From: Pachypanchax playfairii
Taxonomy: Eukaryota; Chordata; Actinopteri; Cyprinodontiformes; Aplocheilidae
Assembly (NCBI GenBank): GCA_006937955.1
Contig: SSNP01000005.1
Span: 5,306,696-5,370,695 of the forward strand
Length of the DNA stretch: 64,000 nt
Direction of reading: 5' to 3'
Part shown: positions 21,849 to 35,800 of the stretch, piece after piece
Layout: the number at the start of each line of letters is the position of its first letter
Position numbering within the stretch: position 1 is the stretch's first letter
The notes under the pieces: model-generated
Database searches by the model: none
What the model saw: only the letters and a program-made list of their open reading frames with translations
What the model was told of the DNA's origin: nothing
Made by a program: the position numbers and the translations under genes

Positions 21849-23621
21849 GAAAGATCTTCTAATTGTGTCATTTTCTGGATGACTGAGAATCTACACAAAC
21901 TTTGTGCCATGCGTTTTTGGGAGGAACACCTTGATGTTGCAGGAGTTAAAGAGGAATGACGTTACCGGACCATAGAAACCATCTTTGTTTTGACCTGAAA
22001 AGCAGGATGGATGTGTTTAAATTATCCTTTTATGACATTAATTACTCTTTTCCTTAAAAAGCTGAAACTTCCAACCTTGATCATAACTGAAGAACCTTTT
22101 GGATGACAGAAAGTGTTCATGTGTATTTAGTAAAACTTATGATTGTCTTGTCCTGTTTGACTGAGAATCTGCACAAACTGCAGGCGTTAACTGTATGCTG
22201 CTTTCTGTGTAGCTACTAGACCAGTGCAAAGTCAAACCTTCACTGGTCAAAGGTCAGTGGGATGGAGACAGAGCTCATCTGACACGGGAGATAGGAGTGT
22301 ATATTTTATGTGTCCACAGAGTCTATAGAATTCATTAGACCTGAAGGAATCTATCATCACTTCATGAGGTTTTCATCTAAAACCTCAAAGTTACTTTTAC
22401 ACATCATCACCTACCACTCACCTATTACCGAGGCCTATTTTTGGAGTTCAGTGAACTTAGTGATGTATTTAAAGTCACTTCGTTTGCCTGTAGGCGAAGC
22501 TGATAAACAGACCTTTTGTAAAGTCAAATTGAAGCTACATGCATGTGTTACAGATGAGCTGCAGGTACAGAGCTAAGTTATCATCCTTCATGTTATTTGA
22601 CAGTTAAACTTTGTCAGCCATTTTTATGATTATTATTTGCTCAGTGAGTGGTAGATTTATTATTTTGTTGTGTAAAAAGAAAAGGAAAGGGTTTCAAACA
22701 AAACCACATTTATCCATAATTTCTGCCTGATGCCTGTATTTTGATCTTGTGTATGAATCTGCGCTTTGGTGTGGGCTTGTTTGCATGCACAGCAGGTTTT
22801 CTGCACATATTGCTGACAGGCACTAAAGTGCACGGATTAGATATAAAGAGGGGAGCAGAGGAAAAGGTAGGCAGCAATGGATGGAAGCACTGTGATTTGT
22901 CATGGTACCTCTCTGTATTCTACCTTGTCTTGGACTTATTTACTTTTATACGATCATTATTACGTTTTTATAGATCTGACCATTTTCATTTTACAGAATT
23001 CCTTGTGTATATTACACAAAGTGGTGGTCACACTGTATAAGTCTTATCTCTGATAAATGGACCAACACATAAGCAAATCAAAGCCCTCGAAATGCACTAA
23101 TCTAGCAATAACATAGACTTTTCAGACCTCACACACATCAGCAATCTGGCAGGATGAGATTAGGGAATTGCTTCCTCTAGGTAAAGTTCAAATCCACTGC
23201 AGGTGGTTTTGAAAAGCTTGGAACCTGTCGTTTCAGGGGTGAGGAGTAATTACATCTCTGTTTGGATTTAATGTAATCAGCTCAAATGTTCAAAACCGAC
23301 ATGGCCCAAGTCCAATTTTTACCATAATCTTCTGCAGAGCTGTTATTGGCTTATCACAGCTGTAATTAATGTAAAACCTCTTGTTTTATTTAGCTGTGTT
23401 TGGTAACTGTGTGGGCCCCTGGCAGCCAAAGGAAGCAGAGTTTTACAATTAGCTGGGCTTTGTTTACATTTAAAGTTAACCTTTGAGGAGGCATGTCATT
23501 ATAAACATAACAGGCAGGGGAGAGCAAAAGAATGAAAGTGATTGAGAATGATTTTTGTAGCTAAACCTGAAAAGATAGCAAGTTTTCTCACCTTTGCATC
23601 TTGTTGTCTTTTTTCTTGCAG

Positions 23622-23813
23622 CTATGTGGCTGTGGGCTGCTTGGTGTGGGCATCTGGCTCTCCGTGTCCCAAGGCAGCTTCGCCACCTTCTCACCCTCAT
23701 TTCCTTCACTGTCAGCTGCCAACATGGTCATTGCCATCGGCGCCATTGTCATGGTGACGGGCTTTCTTGGTTGCCTTGGTGCCATCAAGGAGAACAAGTG
23801 CCTGCTTCTAAGT
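23622..23813 (+). CDS. tspan9: tspan9 exon: TM1 end, small loop, TM2
   Basis: 192 bases, 64 codons, phase 0 at both ends. The acceptor is TTTTTTCTTGCAG and the donor AGT|GTAAGT. It encodes the second half of TM1, the small extracellular loop (SQGSFATFSPSFPSL) and TM2, ending in the cytoplasmic KENKCLLLS. The cysteines near the membrane are likely palmitoylation sites by family analogy. The upstream exon with the start codon is outside the window. Confidence 0.96.
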
Positions 23814-26800
23814 GTAAGTTTAAACATATATACTGTATTAGTATAACTGTAACACTTCAACTCTATGCTGATAACTTCTTGTTGTCCATTAAGACAAATT
23901 TAAATGTCCCAACAAAAATAATTTTGGGAGATTTCTCTTCTCACTACTTTTCCTCGCTACTTGGGAAGTTATATTTAATTTGTACTCTTGGGTGAGTTCA
24001 GGTAAATACAGTCCTGTTTTGAATAAATTATTTCTTTTCACAAACCAGCCAGCAAATGAAAGTTCTGCTTCAGTATAGCAACACAAAAACACTGTAATCT
24101 GTTCTATCTATAGTAAGACAAAACATATAAACATACTAGCTTCTGAGTGAATATTTACTGGTATTATAGCTAAAATCACACCTCAGCCAGAGATGTAGTT
24201 TATCTAGATGTTGATTTTATTGGCAAAGAAAAATCTGAGCACTGTGAACCTGTTGAGCAGCTTTTCACTCATTGCTTTCTACTGTTGTCTGAAGATAGAA
24301 ACAGAACAATATACAAATGTAAACGGCTGCACTGGGAAATCGTCTGTAATAACATATGAAATATATGCGCCCGGATAAGAGAGAGGCAAGCATATGTTGA
24401 CGCCAACCACATGTTACAGTTGTGCAAACACTTCACATTTAAGGATTTCTTTTATTGTTGTGAGGACATTTCAATCAAAAATAAATGTAATCCACTGTAT
24501 CTTGTCTGTTCCACAAAAGGATTTCTGTGTTTGGTTCTGCAGCCAACAGACGAACATCTGGCATCTTTTGCACATAGCTAAGACATTTTAGAGTTTGCAT
24601 AGTGAGGAGATAATGGAAGACTGCAGCTGTTCATTCTAATTCTAATTTTCTTTGAGGTTGTGCCAAACTAGCCACTAGAGAAACATTTTTGTAAATGCAT
24701 TACATAATGATGCAAAGAAATAATGGATGAAAATGCTGGACTTCAAACAAAGCTTTTAGGCAGTTTAGAAGCATTGTTTACTGACGATAACTTTGATTTT
24801 GGCCTTCATAACTTTGCTCACTTTTTAAATTTAAAATAGATGTGTTATTTCCATTTGAGCTTCTGCTAAAATACTACTAGTATTATAAATTTCTCATTTT
24901 ATATAACAACTATATTAAGGTTTTCTTTTTGTTATTTTGTTGTATGGTTTTAACTCCTTTACTACCTTGTCTCTAAAGATCACGTTAAATTGAATTAAAC
25001 TTTCTTGCATGTTACGACATGATTAAAATCTACCCACAGATTTTCAGTAATGTGACTCTGAGGTTTGAGCCTTAAGTCAAAGAAAGAAGTTGTTTCTGAT
25101 GTGCTGCATGTTTCTGTTTTAAGCCGTGTAACACTGACTTATGTTTTGCTTTAAGATATTATGCAAAACATGTTCATAGTCATTCTTTAGCTAAGACCTC
25201 ATGAAGCTGGGTGACTGACAGGAGGGAGTTCAGCTTGGATTGTGTCAAATCTCAGGGGCTCACAAAAAGAAAAATGGAAATGGAGCCAAGCAATGGGAAT
25301 CTCTCTTACTTCAAATTAACATCCTCCATCTTATTTACATGCTTTCGCTTACAATCTGTATTATACACTTGTGTACGGTTGAGGACTCTGGAGTTAAGGG
25401 AAAAAAAACAGGGCTGCTGATTGACAGCATGTCCAAAAAACTTGACACGATCTGTCAAGAAACAACTGAAAATCTGGGCCTACTTACTTGTATGCTGAGG
25501 AAGGTTATAAACAACAGATACCAGGAATCAATTCCAACAGAGACAAAAAAGAAAAGATCAAAGAAAAGTAAAGAACATCTGAAAACAAAACAAAAACCAT
25601 CACAGTTCTTTAAGTAGAATGGCATCTAAGAGAGAATTTTATAAAGTATGTCATCAAATTATTGTTTTCTTTATATATAGCCAACTAATAAGGTTCTTGA
25701 TATTCATGAGCTTAATAATTAAGATTGTTTTATTATTCATTACAAAAGCTATTCCATGATGATGTTGCACTGTTTGCCCAAAGTTGTACAAGTGTTTTAT
25801 CTTAAGCATGAGTTAATTATGAAAGTTCACCCAGTGAGATGAAGTTTGTGTTGATTTGCAGCAGAAGGAAGGAGAAACTTTAAATGAGAAGTGAAGTTTG
25901 GGCTCTGACTACTTAACATTACAAACAGCTCAATCCCTTGAAGCTCTTGCATCAGTCAAAAGCCCCTTTAAATCCTTAGCATTTGACGTGGCTTCTTTCA
26001 CCTGCCTCACAACTGTAATGTCGAGAGAGGAGTGCAGGGAGTGAGATGAGAGGTGAGAGACGGAGAAAAAAAACCCTCCTAAAACAACATCAAAAACTCA
26101 TGTTTTCTTTTTTTTTTAGTCTAAATGCTTAGGAGGAGCAACGACATACAACATGCTACATGCCTGTGTGATCACACTAAGGCTCTGTGTTTGAAGTATC
26201 ACATGGTAGTGTTGGTTGGGTTTTATTTTATTGTTTTTTTTGGGGGGGATTCAGGAGATGGGGTTGTGGTGATGTGGGTGATGTCATGTTGTTCATGTTG
26301 TTTAAAGATCAGAGCAGGTTCAGATCTCTGGGGGACAAACTGATCTAAGTGTCTATCTTGACAACAACTCTCCTTAGAAAACGAGCATAAAGCTCAGACA
26401 TCTGCTGCAGTATACCAACATCTATACACATATATGTGCACGTATATATGCACGTGTGTATGTGTATAAAAAGTGGAGAATGCATGTGAATGCAAGCATT
26501 CCCTTGCATTACTCACACGGGTCCACTCAAGCGCTTCATATTTACTTATAGCAGAAACTGTTCCTGCAACATCCACCACCAGAAAAATGTGACAAGTCAA
26601 CTGTGAAAGCACAACACTGATACATTAAACCGGCAGCCCAGATACCACCCCACCAACAGACTGTCATTACTATTTTATGTGGGCCACGGTGTAAAAAACT
26701 CCCCCCTCTCCAAATGAGCTTGGAATTAATAAGGTTTTCTAAAATGGAGGTTCACTTGCTTCATACAACCTATGCAGAAAAGGTTGTAAGTATTAAGCTG

Positions 26801-29800
26801 ATGTGGAATCAAGTAGAGGGGAGTCAAGAATAGCAGCTGACATGTAGGACTGTTAGAAGTTAATCTATGGAGTAATTTAACCCTTCTTTCCTCTCCCTTG
26901 TACATTAATACACTCCTCAGCATTTAAAAGATTTTTTTCTCATCCTCCATTGAAGCCAACCCCCTTTATGTCTCTTTTCTTTTCCTCTTCCTTTATCAAA
27001 GACTTTTAACTCTTAAATAATATCTAGACAACAATAATATCTGTGCTGTCAAGATGAAGTGATTAAAGCCAACATGCAAGCAGTGTTCTGACATTCTGGG
27101 AAATTTTTACTTTGTCTATTTGTGACTATTATAAACCTTTTTTTCCCATATGAATGTGGAGATTTTCAGGATTTTTGGACAAATCGGTTCTGAATTTCTC
27201 CACAGTTGCTGTTTAGACACATTCTTCTGATAGGGAGATTTTTGACTGTATATGGACGTTCACAGCATGAAGGCGTGGGCGCAGGGGAGCATCTGTCTTG
27301 GGCGTGTTGTACAACATTATGTGAGAATTCTTGTGTGGAAATCCCTGTGAACTTTACAGTATGTTGAGAATGTCGGTTTTGTATTTATCAACACAAAACG
27401 TGGTCAAATTATCAACCACCAAGTTCAAAGCAACACGCAGATAAATGTATGATGCTGATACTCTTATCAGATCACACGTGTACCCGAAATGTTTTGTTGC
27501 TACAGTCACATGCTGACTGTGTGTCTTTTGCAAAATTTAAATTAAATCCAACATTTTGTCACCAACATTAAAACAAACTTTGTTTTTCCAACAGTTCTTC
27601 ATTGTACTGCTGATAATTCTACTGGCAGAGCTGATATTGCTCATCCTGTTCTTCGTGTACTCAGATAAGGTAAGTTTCTTTCTTCTTTTGTCATGTATTA
27701 AATGAGTATTAAGTGTATTATATGTTGTATCCTTCATCCTGTATCCTGAAAATGTTGCTTAAGTTGCTGCAGTAAAACTAAAGCTAAGTGTTATTTAATC
27801 AACAACTATTTGAATGCATTTTTAAACTAATTTATTAAAATCTAACTTTTTAGTCCTTTTTTCCAGTTTGTTTAATTTCGTTATATTATGACCAGGCTAC
27901 ATTATGGCTGCATACTTTAAGTACGGCTCAGAAGTAAAGTTGGCAAGTAAAGTGTGATAAAGAAGCTGTGGATCAACCTCTCAACCGCTGAAAATATTTG
28001 CTGCCTTTTATACCGAAAAATACAATAATTGAGGTCCTGGACTTTTGAACATGAAGCAAGAATGAGAAAAGCGTTTACTTTGAAAACCACGGCAATTTGT
28101 CTTGTCGGATTTAAAACGTTTACCAAGTGTTTGTAAAAGAAAATGATGCAGCACTCTTTTCCACAGGTTGTAAACAATAAGACATATTTTGCAGTCCTGT
28201 ATTTGATCTATTGGCTTTTAAAGTTTTAATTTGCTCATCATCGTATTGTGCTTTTATTTACATGCACCATTTAATTGCAACTTTTCTTCAGAAACAGTAT
28301 TAAAGGCTGTTGGCTCACCATGTCACGGCCATAAAGAAGTACAAAAGCTGTGGCTTACGCACATACACAAACGTGGAAAGTAATAAACAGGCAACAAACG
28401 ATCAACTTTACTAATTTCCAGTTGCCTCCAGGGGTCAGAGTTCACCTCCTCGTGTATATTTAGTTGTTTCTAAAACAAGAACTTGAATGTCTTCATTCTA
28501 CAATTAACACAGCAGTCAAAGGTCAGGCCAGAAAATGCAGACTAGTCCTCAACAGTTGCCTCCCTGAAATTAGTCAAACACATTTCCCATGACCTCTGTA
28601 AGGTCAAGTCAGGTGACTGTCTGTAGGGTGACAACAGATGAGGATATAAAAAGCTGTGGATATTATTGAGATCCTTTTGTGGACTTGATTCTTCATCATG
28701 TCTGTTTTAAACAGTGTTTCCTGAGAATGGCGTCTTTTTACTGGACAAGCAGTGAGGACTTCCATTTGTTTTAAAGGACACACAGTTGACACATCTTTTT
28801 TAGTTTGTGTCAAACAGCCCCTGGAGACATCTGCTAATTCTCCGCCTTTGTTCCGAGGTTATTGCTCAAACTTTGTCTCTCAAGCAGATAAAAGAATTCA
28901 TTTAGCAGCTGATCCATTCTCAGATTTGGATCAGGTCTCACAGGCACACCATGTCAGGAGTAAATATGTTTGATGCTTTATCACCAAAAATATTACTGAC
29001 TTAACTTTTGAAAAAAGGAAAGATAACGAAACCATTATCCCTCCAAGGGAATTTAAATGGAGATTCCCTTGACTTCAGGCTAGTACCTGTGAAATCAGAA
29101 AAATACAGCAAGGTAGGGCTGTGGATTACCTAAAAGAGAAATCAAATGAGTCTTCATTATTAAAGGATTTAGTGTTGCTCTGGGAAAACTCTCAACCCTC
29201 ACATGTTCTGCTGAATATCCGGCATTTTATTATTTTTGTCCCATCTGGCTAAATTACAGTGTATTTAGACCTAATGGGATGTGAAGCTGCAGAAATGTGT
29301 ATGAGGAGCAAAAATACATTTCTTTTATGGGTCTTCAAATGTCATCAAAAAGCAAAGTCATTACAGCAAATTACATGTTTTTGTAAATGTCAGTTTTTTT
29401 TGACAGCTTCCAAACAAGACTCTGTTCAAACTAGAGGAGGTTGTTACTCAGGCGGGATCATATGTTAAAGATTGAAAGTGCTGTTAGAACTTCAGGACTG
29501 GATGAAAGACAAATGGTGTATATCGTATAAGGGCCATGAGAAATTGCTTTTTGTCTTTTCCGCTTTCCAATTTCCTTATCTTAAGTGGGATTTTGTATGC
29601 TGTGTGAGGCTGTCTTCATGTGCTGCTACAGGCTGTGATCAGAGGAATTGCTAATTCACTTCTCCTATTTGATCCTCTAATCACAGGGCATTTATTAACT
29701 AGCCTGGAAGACATACAGTTGTTGGCAGCTTTTAAACATGTATCAGCAGGCCTGCAAAACAGAAATGTTAGTCCTTCAAATAGGTCATGCTTAAGTCATG

Positions 29801-32800
29801 ACTGATGCCTTGTGCAAACTGTGATCGTTCTGTGTGACAAGCTGTCGACCAGATGTGGAGAAGATATCAACATAAAGTATCCGATTTTTTCAAATGCTGT
29901 TTTACTTTATTTTGTCAAAGCCTCTATTTAGTCTTTTATTTTAGTGCTGCATTTCACTCATTTATATTTGCTTAAGAACCACAGCTCTTTTCTCTTAATG
30001 GAGAATTACTGTTTCATCTTTCTCAGCCTAATAGTCTTGCCTCCAGGTATGCACGGGTTCTACTTTTTTCCCTCCACAGCCCACCGATGTTAAGCTTTCT
30101 GATTAAATGCCATGTAGAGGCGCGTAGTATAATAAAGGCCAGCTCTGCTGTTAGCGAGCAGCTGACTACAGCAGATGGCTGGGCCACAAACCAGATTACA
30201 GCCATCCGTCTTAAACAATGTGACCTCATTGCGCTTTCGTCGACCTGGCACGCCCATCTGAACACCGGAGAAGGTTTATTAGCTCAGAATAAGAAAGAAG
30301 AATACCACAAGCCAAGAAATGTAGCAAGAAAGCACGTAAGAAGGGATAAAAAAGGTCAGTGAGGTGGGCACATGTAAAGATGTGTCATTGTAAAAAAAAA
30401 AAAAAAGTTGAAAAAGTCAGGAGGGAGGCAATGATGTTATGGATGAAGGCTGAAGCCTTATTGTGTGCAGAGACTTCTGAAGCATCTGTCAGATTTATCT
30501 CTCTAACAACCTCACAAGGCAGGAAGCACATCTGTATGTTGTGTTTTGCAAAGCCAGGCCCGTGTTCAGTCGTTGACTGTGCATTATTTTTGCCAGACCA
30601 ATTACAGAGTAGGAATCGAGGTCTTTCCGTGGATCTGTCAAGTGCCCTGGCCTCAGGCTACTCAGAACAGGCTTGCAGAGCAACTGAGGGAATTAAGAGT
30701 CCTGGTTAATGATGTCCTTCTGGAAACCTCTGACTCTGATGCTGTTTGTCTCCACATCATTTATTACACTTCCCAGGCTTTAAAGGCACTCGTCTAGTGC
30801 TGTGCAATGAGAGCATGACTGCAATTATATTTCTCACAAGTCAAAGAATTTGACAGTTCAAGCCATTGTGATTCAGTAATAATTATGATAAGGAGGATAT
30901 AAAAACAATGGAAACAGGTTGTTTCTGAAGAAGGTGAAATAAGAAAGATAGATTGTATTCATGGAGGTGTTCTAAAACTGTGTGCAGCAGATGTTAAAGG
31001 ATGGGACATAATTGCCTGTTTAGAGTTTGGCTATGAGGTGACACTCTTTTAACTGACTGAGGATGAGCCAACTGTTCTTTTGTGACACAGGAACAAAGCT
31101 TTAATATCCACAACACCAGTAAAACATGAGACCATGTCTTCTTGATTGTGCTAGTTTGACTGCAACCAATTGAAAGAGGTTTAAATGGGGCGCTGAAACA
31201 ATTCTTCCTTTTATAACAGAGAATTGATGTCAACATCATGTTTTACTGTTGAAATGATTTATGGAGCTTGTTTTAATGGAAAATTGCAATTTAGTGTGCT
31301 AAAAACCATGTACCTTAATTTACTCAACGAGGATTTACAGTAGAAGTGTTATATTTTATTTCTGACATGATTGAAACACCTTTAAAATGCAATAACTGTT
31401 CATATAACCAGGTTTTGGAAAAAAATACGATTACATTAACCATCTTGGCAGTTGATTAGAGCGCATATTTAAAATGTTATTTTATGTTTTATATATATGT
31501 GGTACATACATAAAACAACATTTAGTCTAAGTAGTCTTGGCAGCTAATTGCACCAGTGATTTTAATGAAGATAAATATAATTAATATGTTATTTTACACA
31601 GGACTTCAGTAAACATCCAAATGTGTTATACTGGGAACAAACCTTTGGAACAATGTTGTATGATTCTAATGTTCTTTTTGGCTTATTCATGTCTTAATAT
31701 TGTGAGCTAATTGCTTATAATGAGTTTTCATATTACTGGTTCTCTTTCAGCATTCTGACAACATGCATTTCAGCTGCAGCAGGCAAATCCTGGCTGCATG
31801 CAAACCCTCAAACAACCAACCAAAAAAAGCAACATTTTTGCTTCTTATTTACTTGTAACTAATAAAAAAAACATGGTTGATTTTATTGGTTATTTTTTTA
31901 ACCAGCCATCACTCACCAAAGTCATACACAGGCATATTAGATGCATGTTTTTCATTGAACTCAGTACATCTCGTATTGCAGTTAACACAAAATGTTGCAC
32001 TGCATTTATTCTCAAAAGGCAAAATATTCCCTTAAAGATCAGTTGCTTGAAAATCAGCTGTGATATTTGTAGTTTTATTCATGAAAATGTCGATTTTTTT
32101 AGTGTTTTTAAGCACCAAACTCTAAAATGATGAGACTCATACACGTACTGAAGCAGTTTAATCAGTTATTTTATGTCATAATGAGAATTCAGTGCAGCTC
32201 CACTTCAGTGCTGTGACAGGCTTCCAGTGTACCTTTTCTCCTGGGTGTAACTGTGTCACCAAATCTGTCGCCCAGTTCAGACAGATGAGAGTTCTCACTC
32301 TGGAATATTTGATGCATCTGTGATTTGCTTATGAAATTCAGGTAGAGTTGAGTAAATATCTGCCACCGACCATCTAGTAATTTCAGCAGAATGTATTATC
32401 AGACTCTTTGACAGCTGTTTATCAGACAATATATCAACCCTTATTTTCAGTTGTATATTTAAAGCAAACTGCTTATTCCATTCTGTCAATTCGTATACAT
32501 GCTTGTCTTTTTCATATATATATATATATATATATATTTTTTTTATTCTTTGGGTCTTCTGTGTATTTTCCCAGCTGGCCAAGCTGAACCCTTTAGATTT
32601 GTGTGATGAATGTTCTGTCCTCTGCGTGCTGAACGCAGGCGCAGTCAGCCTGGAGGAAACCACCAGCTTATCTATGTAATAAGAAGTATGAGCTCCATCT
32701 GAGGCCTTTGTCAACGTACCACACATAACATACCCCACTGATATCCTGGAGCAACTTTCTGAGGAAATTACCAGCAACCTAAAAGTTGCCACTTTGTGAT

Positions 32801-35800
32801 GTTATTGAGCACTTTCCTGTACTAGCTAGTTGAGCTTTAGCCATAGAAGTTTTTTTTTTTTTTTTATCTGGGAAAAAAATAGGCTAATGCAACAAAAATG
32901 TGTTTGTATCTATTTCGTTTGTGAGAAAAGAGTGAGGCAGAGTGTTGCATGATCAAATCCTGCTTTGTTCTGAACTCATTTTTCTGCCTCTCGTTAGCTG
33001 CAAATCTGGATCATTAGGTTTTGTTTCAGGCTGTAACAAAGACTTTCACACAGGAAATGGAAGATGAGATGTGTGGAGTGTTATTGGCGAATAGAGATCC
33101 TTTCTTTTTTTTTCTTTTAACTGTAGTGGTGGGGTGGAGCGAGGGGTGGAGGTGTAGAAGGCAGGGTGGGTGTTCTCTTGTGACTGTGTGAGGAGCTAGT
33201 AATGAGTGAGCAACATCACATATAGCCTGCATGGGGAGCAAGAGATAAAAGATGGAAACAAAGAACAAGGCAGAGATTGATGATGCTGCTCTTCATCAAA
33301 TTTCCCTGCAAAAGGACAGATATGGTGAGACCACCAACTCATGGAGAAACACACTGATCTTCTGCTTCAATAAAGTTATAGAGTGAGGAAGAACAATTTG
33401 AAATGATGCAAATGACATTTTCAATATGCTTTTGAAAGAACAAAACTTGCTCAGACGTTTGATGCTAAATTTCCACTGACTAGCACAAAATGTTGTAATC
33501 TAACTTGTAATTCATCAAATGAGTTCTTAAGTGCTTGCTTCTTCAAATAACATTTCTGGGCTTTTGGTTCCCTCAAGTAAATAACTCAACCAATCAGTTT
33601 AAAGCTTTATCCTGTTTGTAAAAAAAAGTTTAAACTGCCTCTCCCAGACTGCAAAGTTTACTGAAGGAATTCAAGCTATTAGTCAAGAAGCATGTCTGAG
33701 AGCCTGACCATACACATTCTTTAGCATTTTGTATGCTGTACTTAATGAATATGACAGATGAACTTACAACTCAAACATTGAATATATATTTCATGACATT
33801 ACAAACTGTTCCATCTGTCCTGTCTGTGTTATTTCTTAGTAACTAAATGATTTAGTAGCCTGTAACTCTGTTGGTCTGAAAAACAGCCATTTCTCTGAGC
33901 GCAGAAGTGAAAGAATAGCTGAAAGCACCTTCAAATGACTGAAACTGACATTCACAGAGGAGCTTCTCACATGTACATCTTTAAAAACACCTAAATTACA
34001 TTCTTAAATCATACTCTGTAACTGTAAAAGCTATTTCGATCTCTTTTGACATGATTTTCACCTGCTACATTTGAAGACAACATGGTTCTGACACTCTATG
34101 TCCTTTTTTCAGTCATAATGATCTCATAAAGAGCCTCTCAATCTCTCCTCCTAGTTAACAAATCCTCACAGGCATCACAAGCTGCCGGGGAGCTGGAGCT
34201 CTGATTTTGTATTTCATTAACACAACCAATGAGATATTAATCTCCACCAGACATGATACAACCCTGAGAAAATTGTCGAGATTCAGTCATGAGGAAAATG
34301 ATTTGCTGGCACTGCAGAGGGGCATGTTGAAGCAACGTGTAAAGTGTCAGAACTGGAGGCATCACATAAAGGTCCCCGTCACTGGAGCAGTGTTATTTTT
34401 ATAAGATGAGAAAAAAACTGTTCAGCTGAGAAAAGCTGAGTAAGTAATAGAAAAAAAAAGACTAAAAGGAAACAGCCTTTAAACATGTTTTGTTTTTAAG
34501 TCGGGGGTTTTAAACATGTGCTTATAAAAATCAAGGCTGTTGGCTACAAAAAGTAGAAAGTCACGGTGCAGAATCATGTGCATGAATACTGTAGCGCATT
34601 CATAACTGAATCATGAGTGGCTCACCTTTCCTGCACCCACAGTAGAAAAATACAATAACCAAAGTTTGATCAACTTAGAAAGTCTGGTGCATAAAAAAAT
34701 ACTCTCACAGCGTTAGAAAAAAAATTAAATAGAACTTTTTTTTTCATTTTTGCTGCAGTGAGCAAAAACTATGTTTTGGAAAAAGAACTCCTCTCTGCCT
34801 GATAAGTGTTGGAAGTGTACGCATTATGTGTTGCAGCAAGTGGCACAGGTAACAAAAAAAAAGCCTGAAAAGAGAATAATGGATTTAGTTAAAGAACAAT
34901 GGATTCTGTCAGAAATCATTAAACCTGTATCTAAAAACAGAAAAAGAAAAAAACTTCTACAAAGGAATAAATAAACTTCATACACCTTGAGGGATTTCCT
35001 TAAGATGCAAAGAGGGTTTTTACTTTCTCTTTGTTCTTTAATAAAAATTAAAAAAAATATGACAAATTTTGTGATTAGACATTTAAAAAGTTGTGATTCT
35101 TCTGAGAGATAGGACTAGAATCCCTCTAAAGACATGAATAACTTCACTTTGATAAAAGATAAAACATTCATGCTGAAGATCTTAAAGAAATGCATCTGTC
35201 TTAGCTTTATTCCTCTACCGATCACCTGTTGAAAAGTCTTGCTACATTTCTTCTAACTAGCTATTTAGCTATTTATGTTTTGCCTCCACATAATTGTAAT
35301 GCTTTTATAACATTCAGATAAATACTTACGATTTTTGACTCAACACGAGTACTCATTACAGGAGAAAAAAATGGATAAATGAATCCACATAAACAGTCCT
35401 CTAAAAGCCTTCACTGCACAGTATGGACAAGGTGATTATTCACTGAAAAAAGATCATTTGAAAAGAGCAAAAACATTTAAATTCAAAGCTGCAAATATTC
35501 AAGCTTGCATTGTTTTAAACAACCTTAAGACCACATAAAGACTCTGGAGAATGCTATTACTCAAATGACTGCTCTTGCTGAGCAAAGCACTTTAAAGTAA
35601 GGTCTCTAATGAAGGCTAATGTTTTCTTTTTATCTCCAGGTGAGTGAGAATGCCAAGCAGGATCTGAAGGATGGGCTGGCGCTTTACAACTCCGAAAATA
35701 ACATAGGCCTGCGAAATGCATGGAACATCATCCAGGCAGAGGTCGGTAGACTTTACATCACACATTACCCTGAGTATAATCAACATTAATGTTTAATCAC

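Larger units (their letters stand above)
18056..23621 (+). other. tspan9: tspan9 upstream intron, third part
   Basis: Non-coding stretch between Tc1 copy 2 and the first visible tspan9 exon. It contains a decayed transposon fragment (18951-19180) and a pair of related 82-base segments (19361-19442 and 21767-21848). A 21-base near-identical direct repeat lies at 21881 and 22159. A block at about 23080-23470 is rich in TAAT-type motifs. The acceptor polypyrimidine tract at 23607-23621 ends the intron. Confidence 0.6.

Noticed and set aside
23594..23995. 133-codon frame overlapping the first visible tspan9 exon
   Set aside because: Wrong frame of a real exon, running on into the intron; the tspan9 frame is fixed by homology.
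25240..25617. 125-codon lysine-rich frame
   Set aside because: The lysine-rich end simply reflects an A-rich tract; no homology or splice context supports it.
32295..32792. 165-codon frame on the minus strand
   Set aside because: Reads through an AT microsatellite (IYIYIY) inside an intron, with no recognisable domain.
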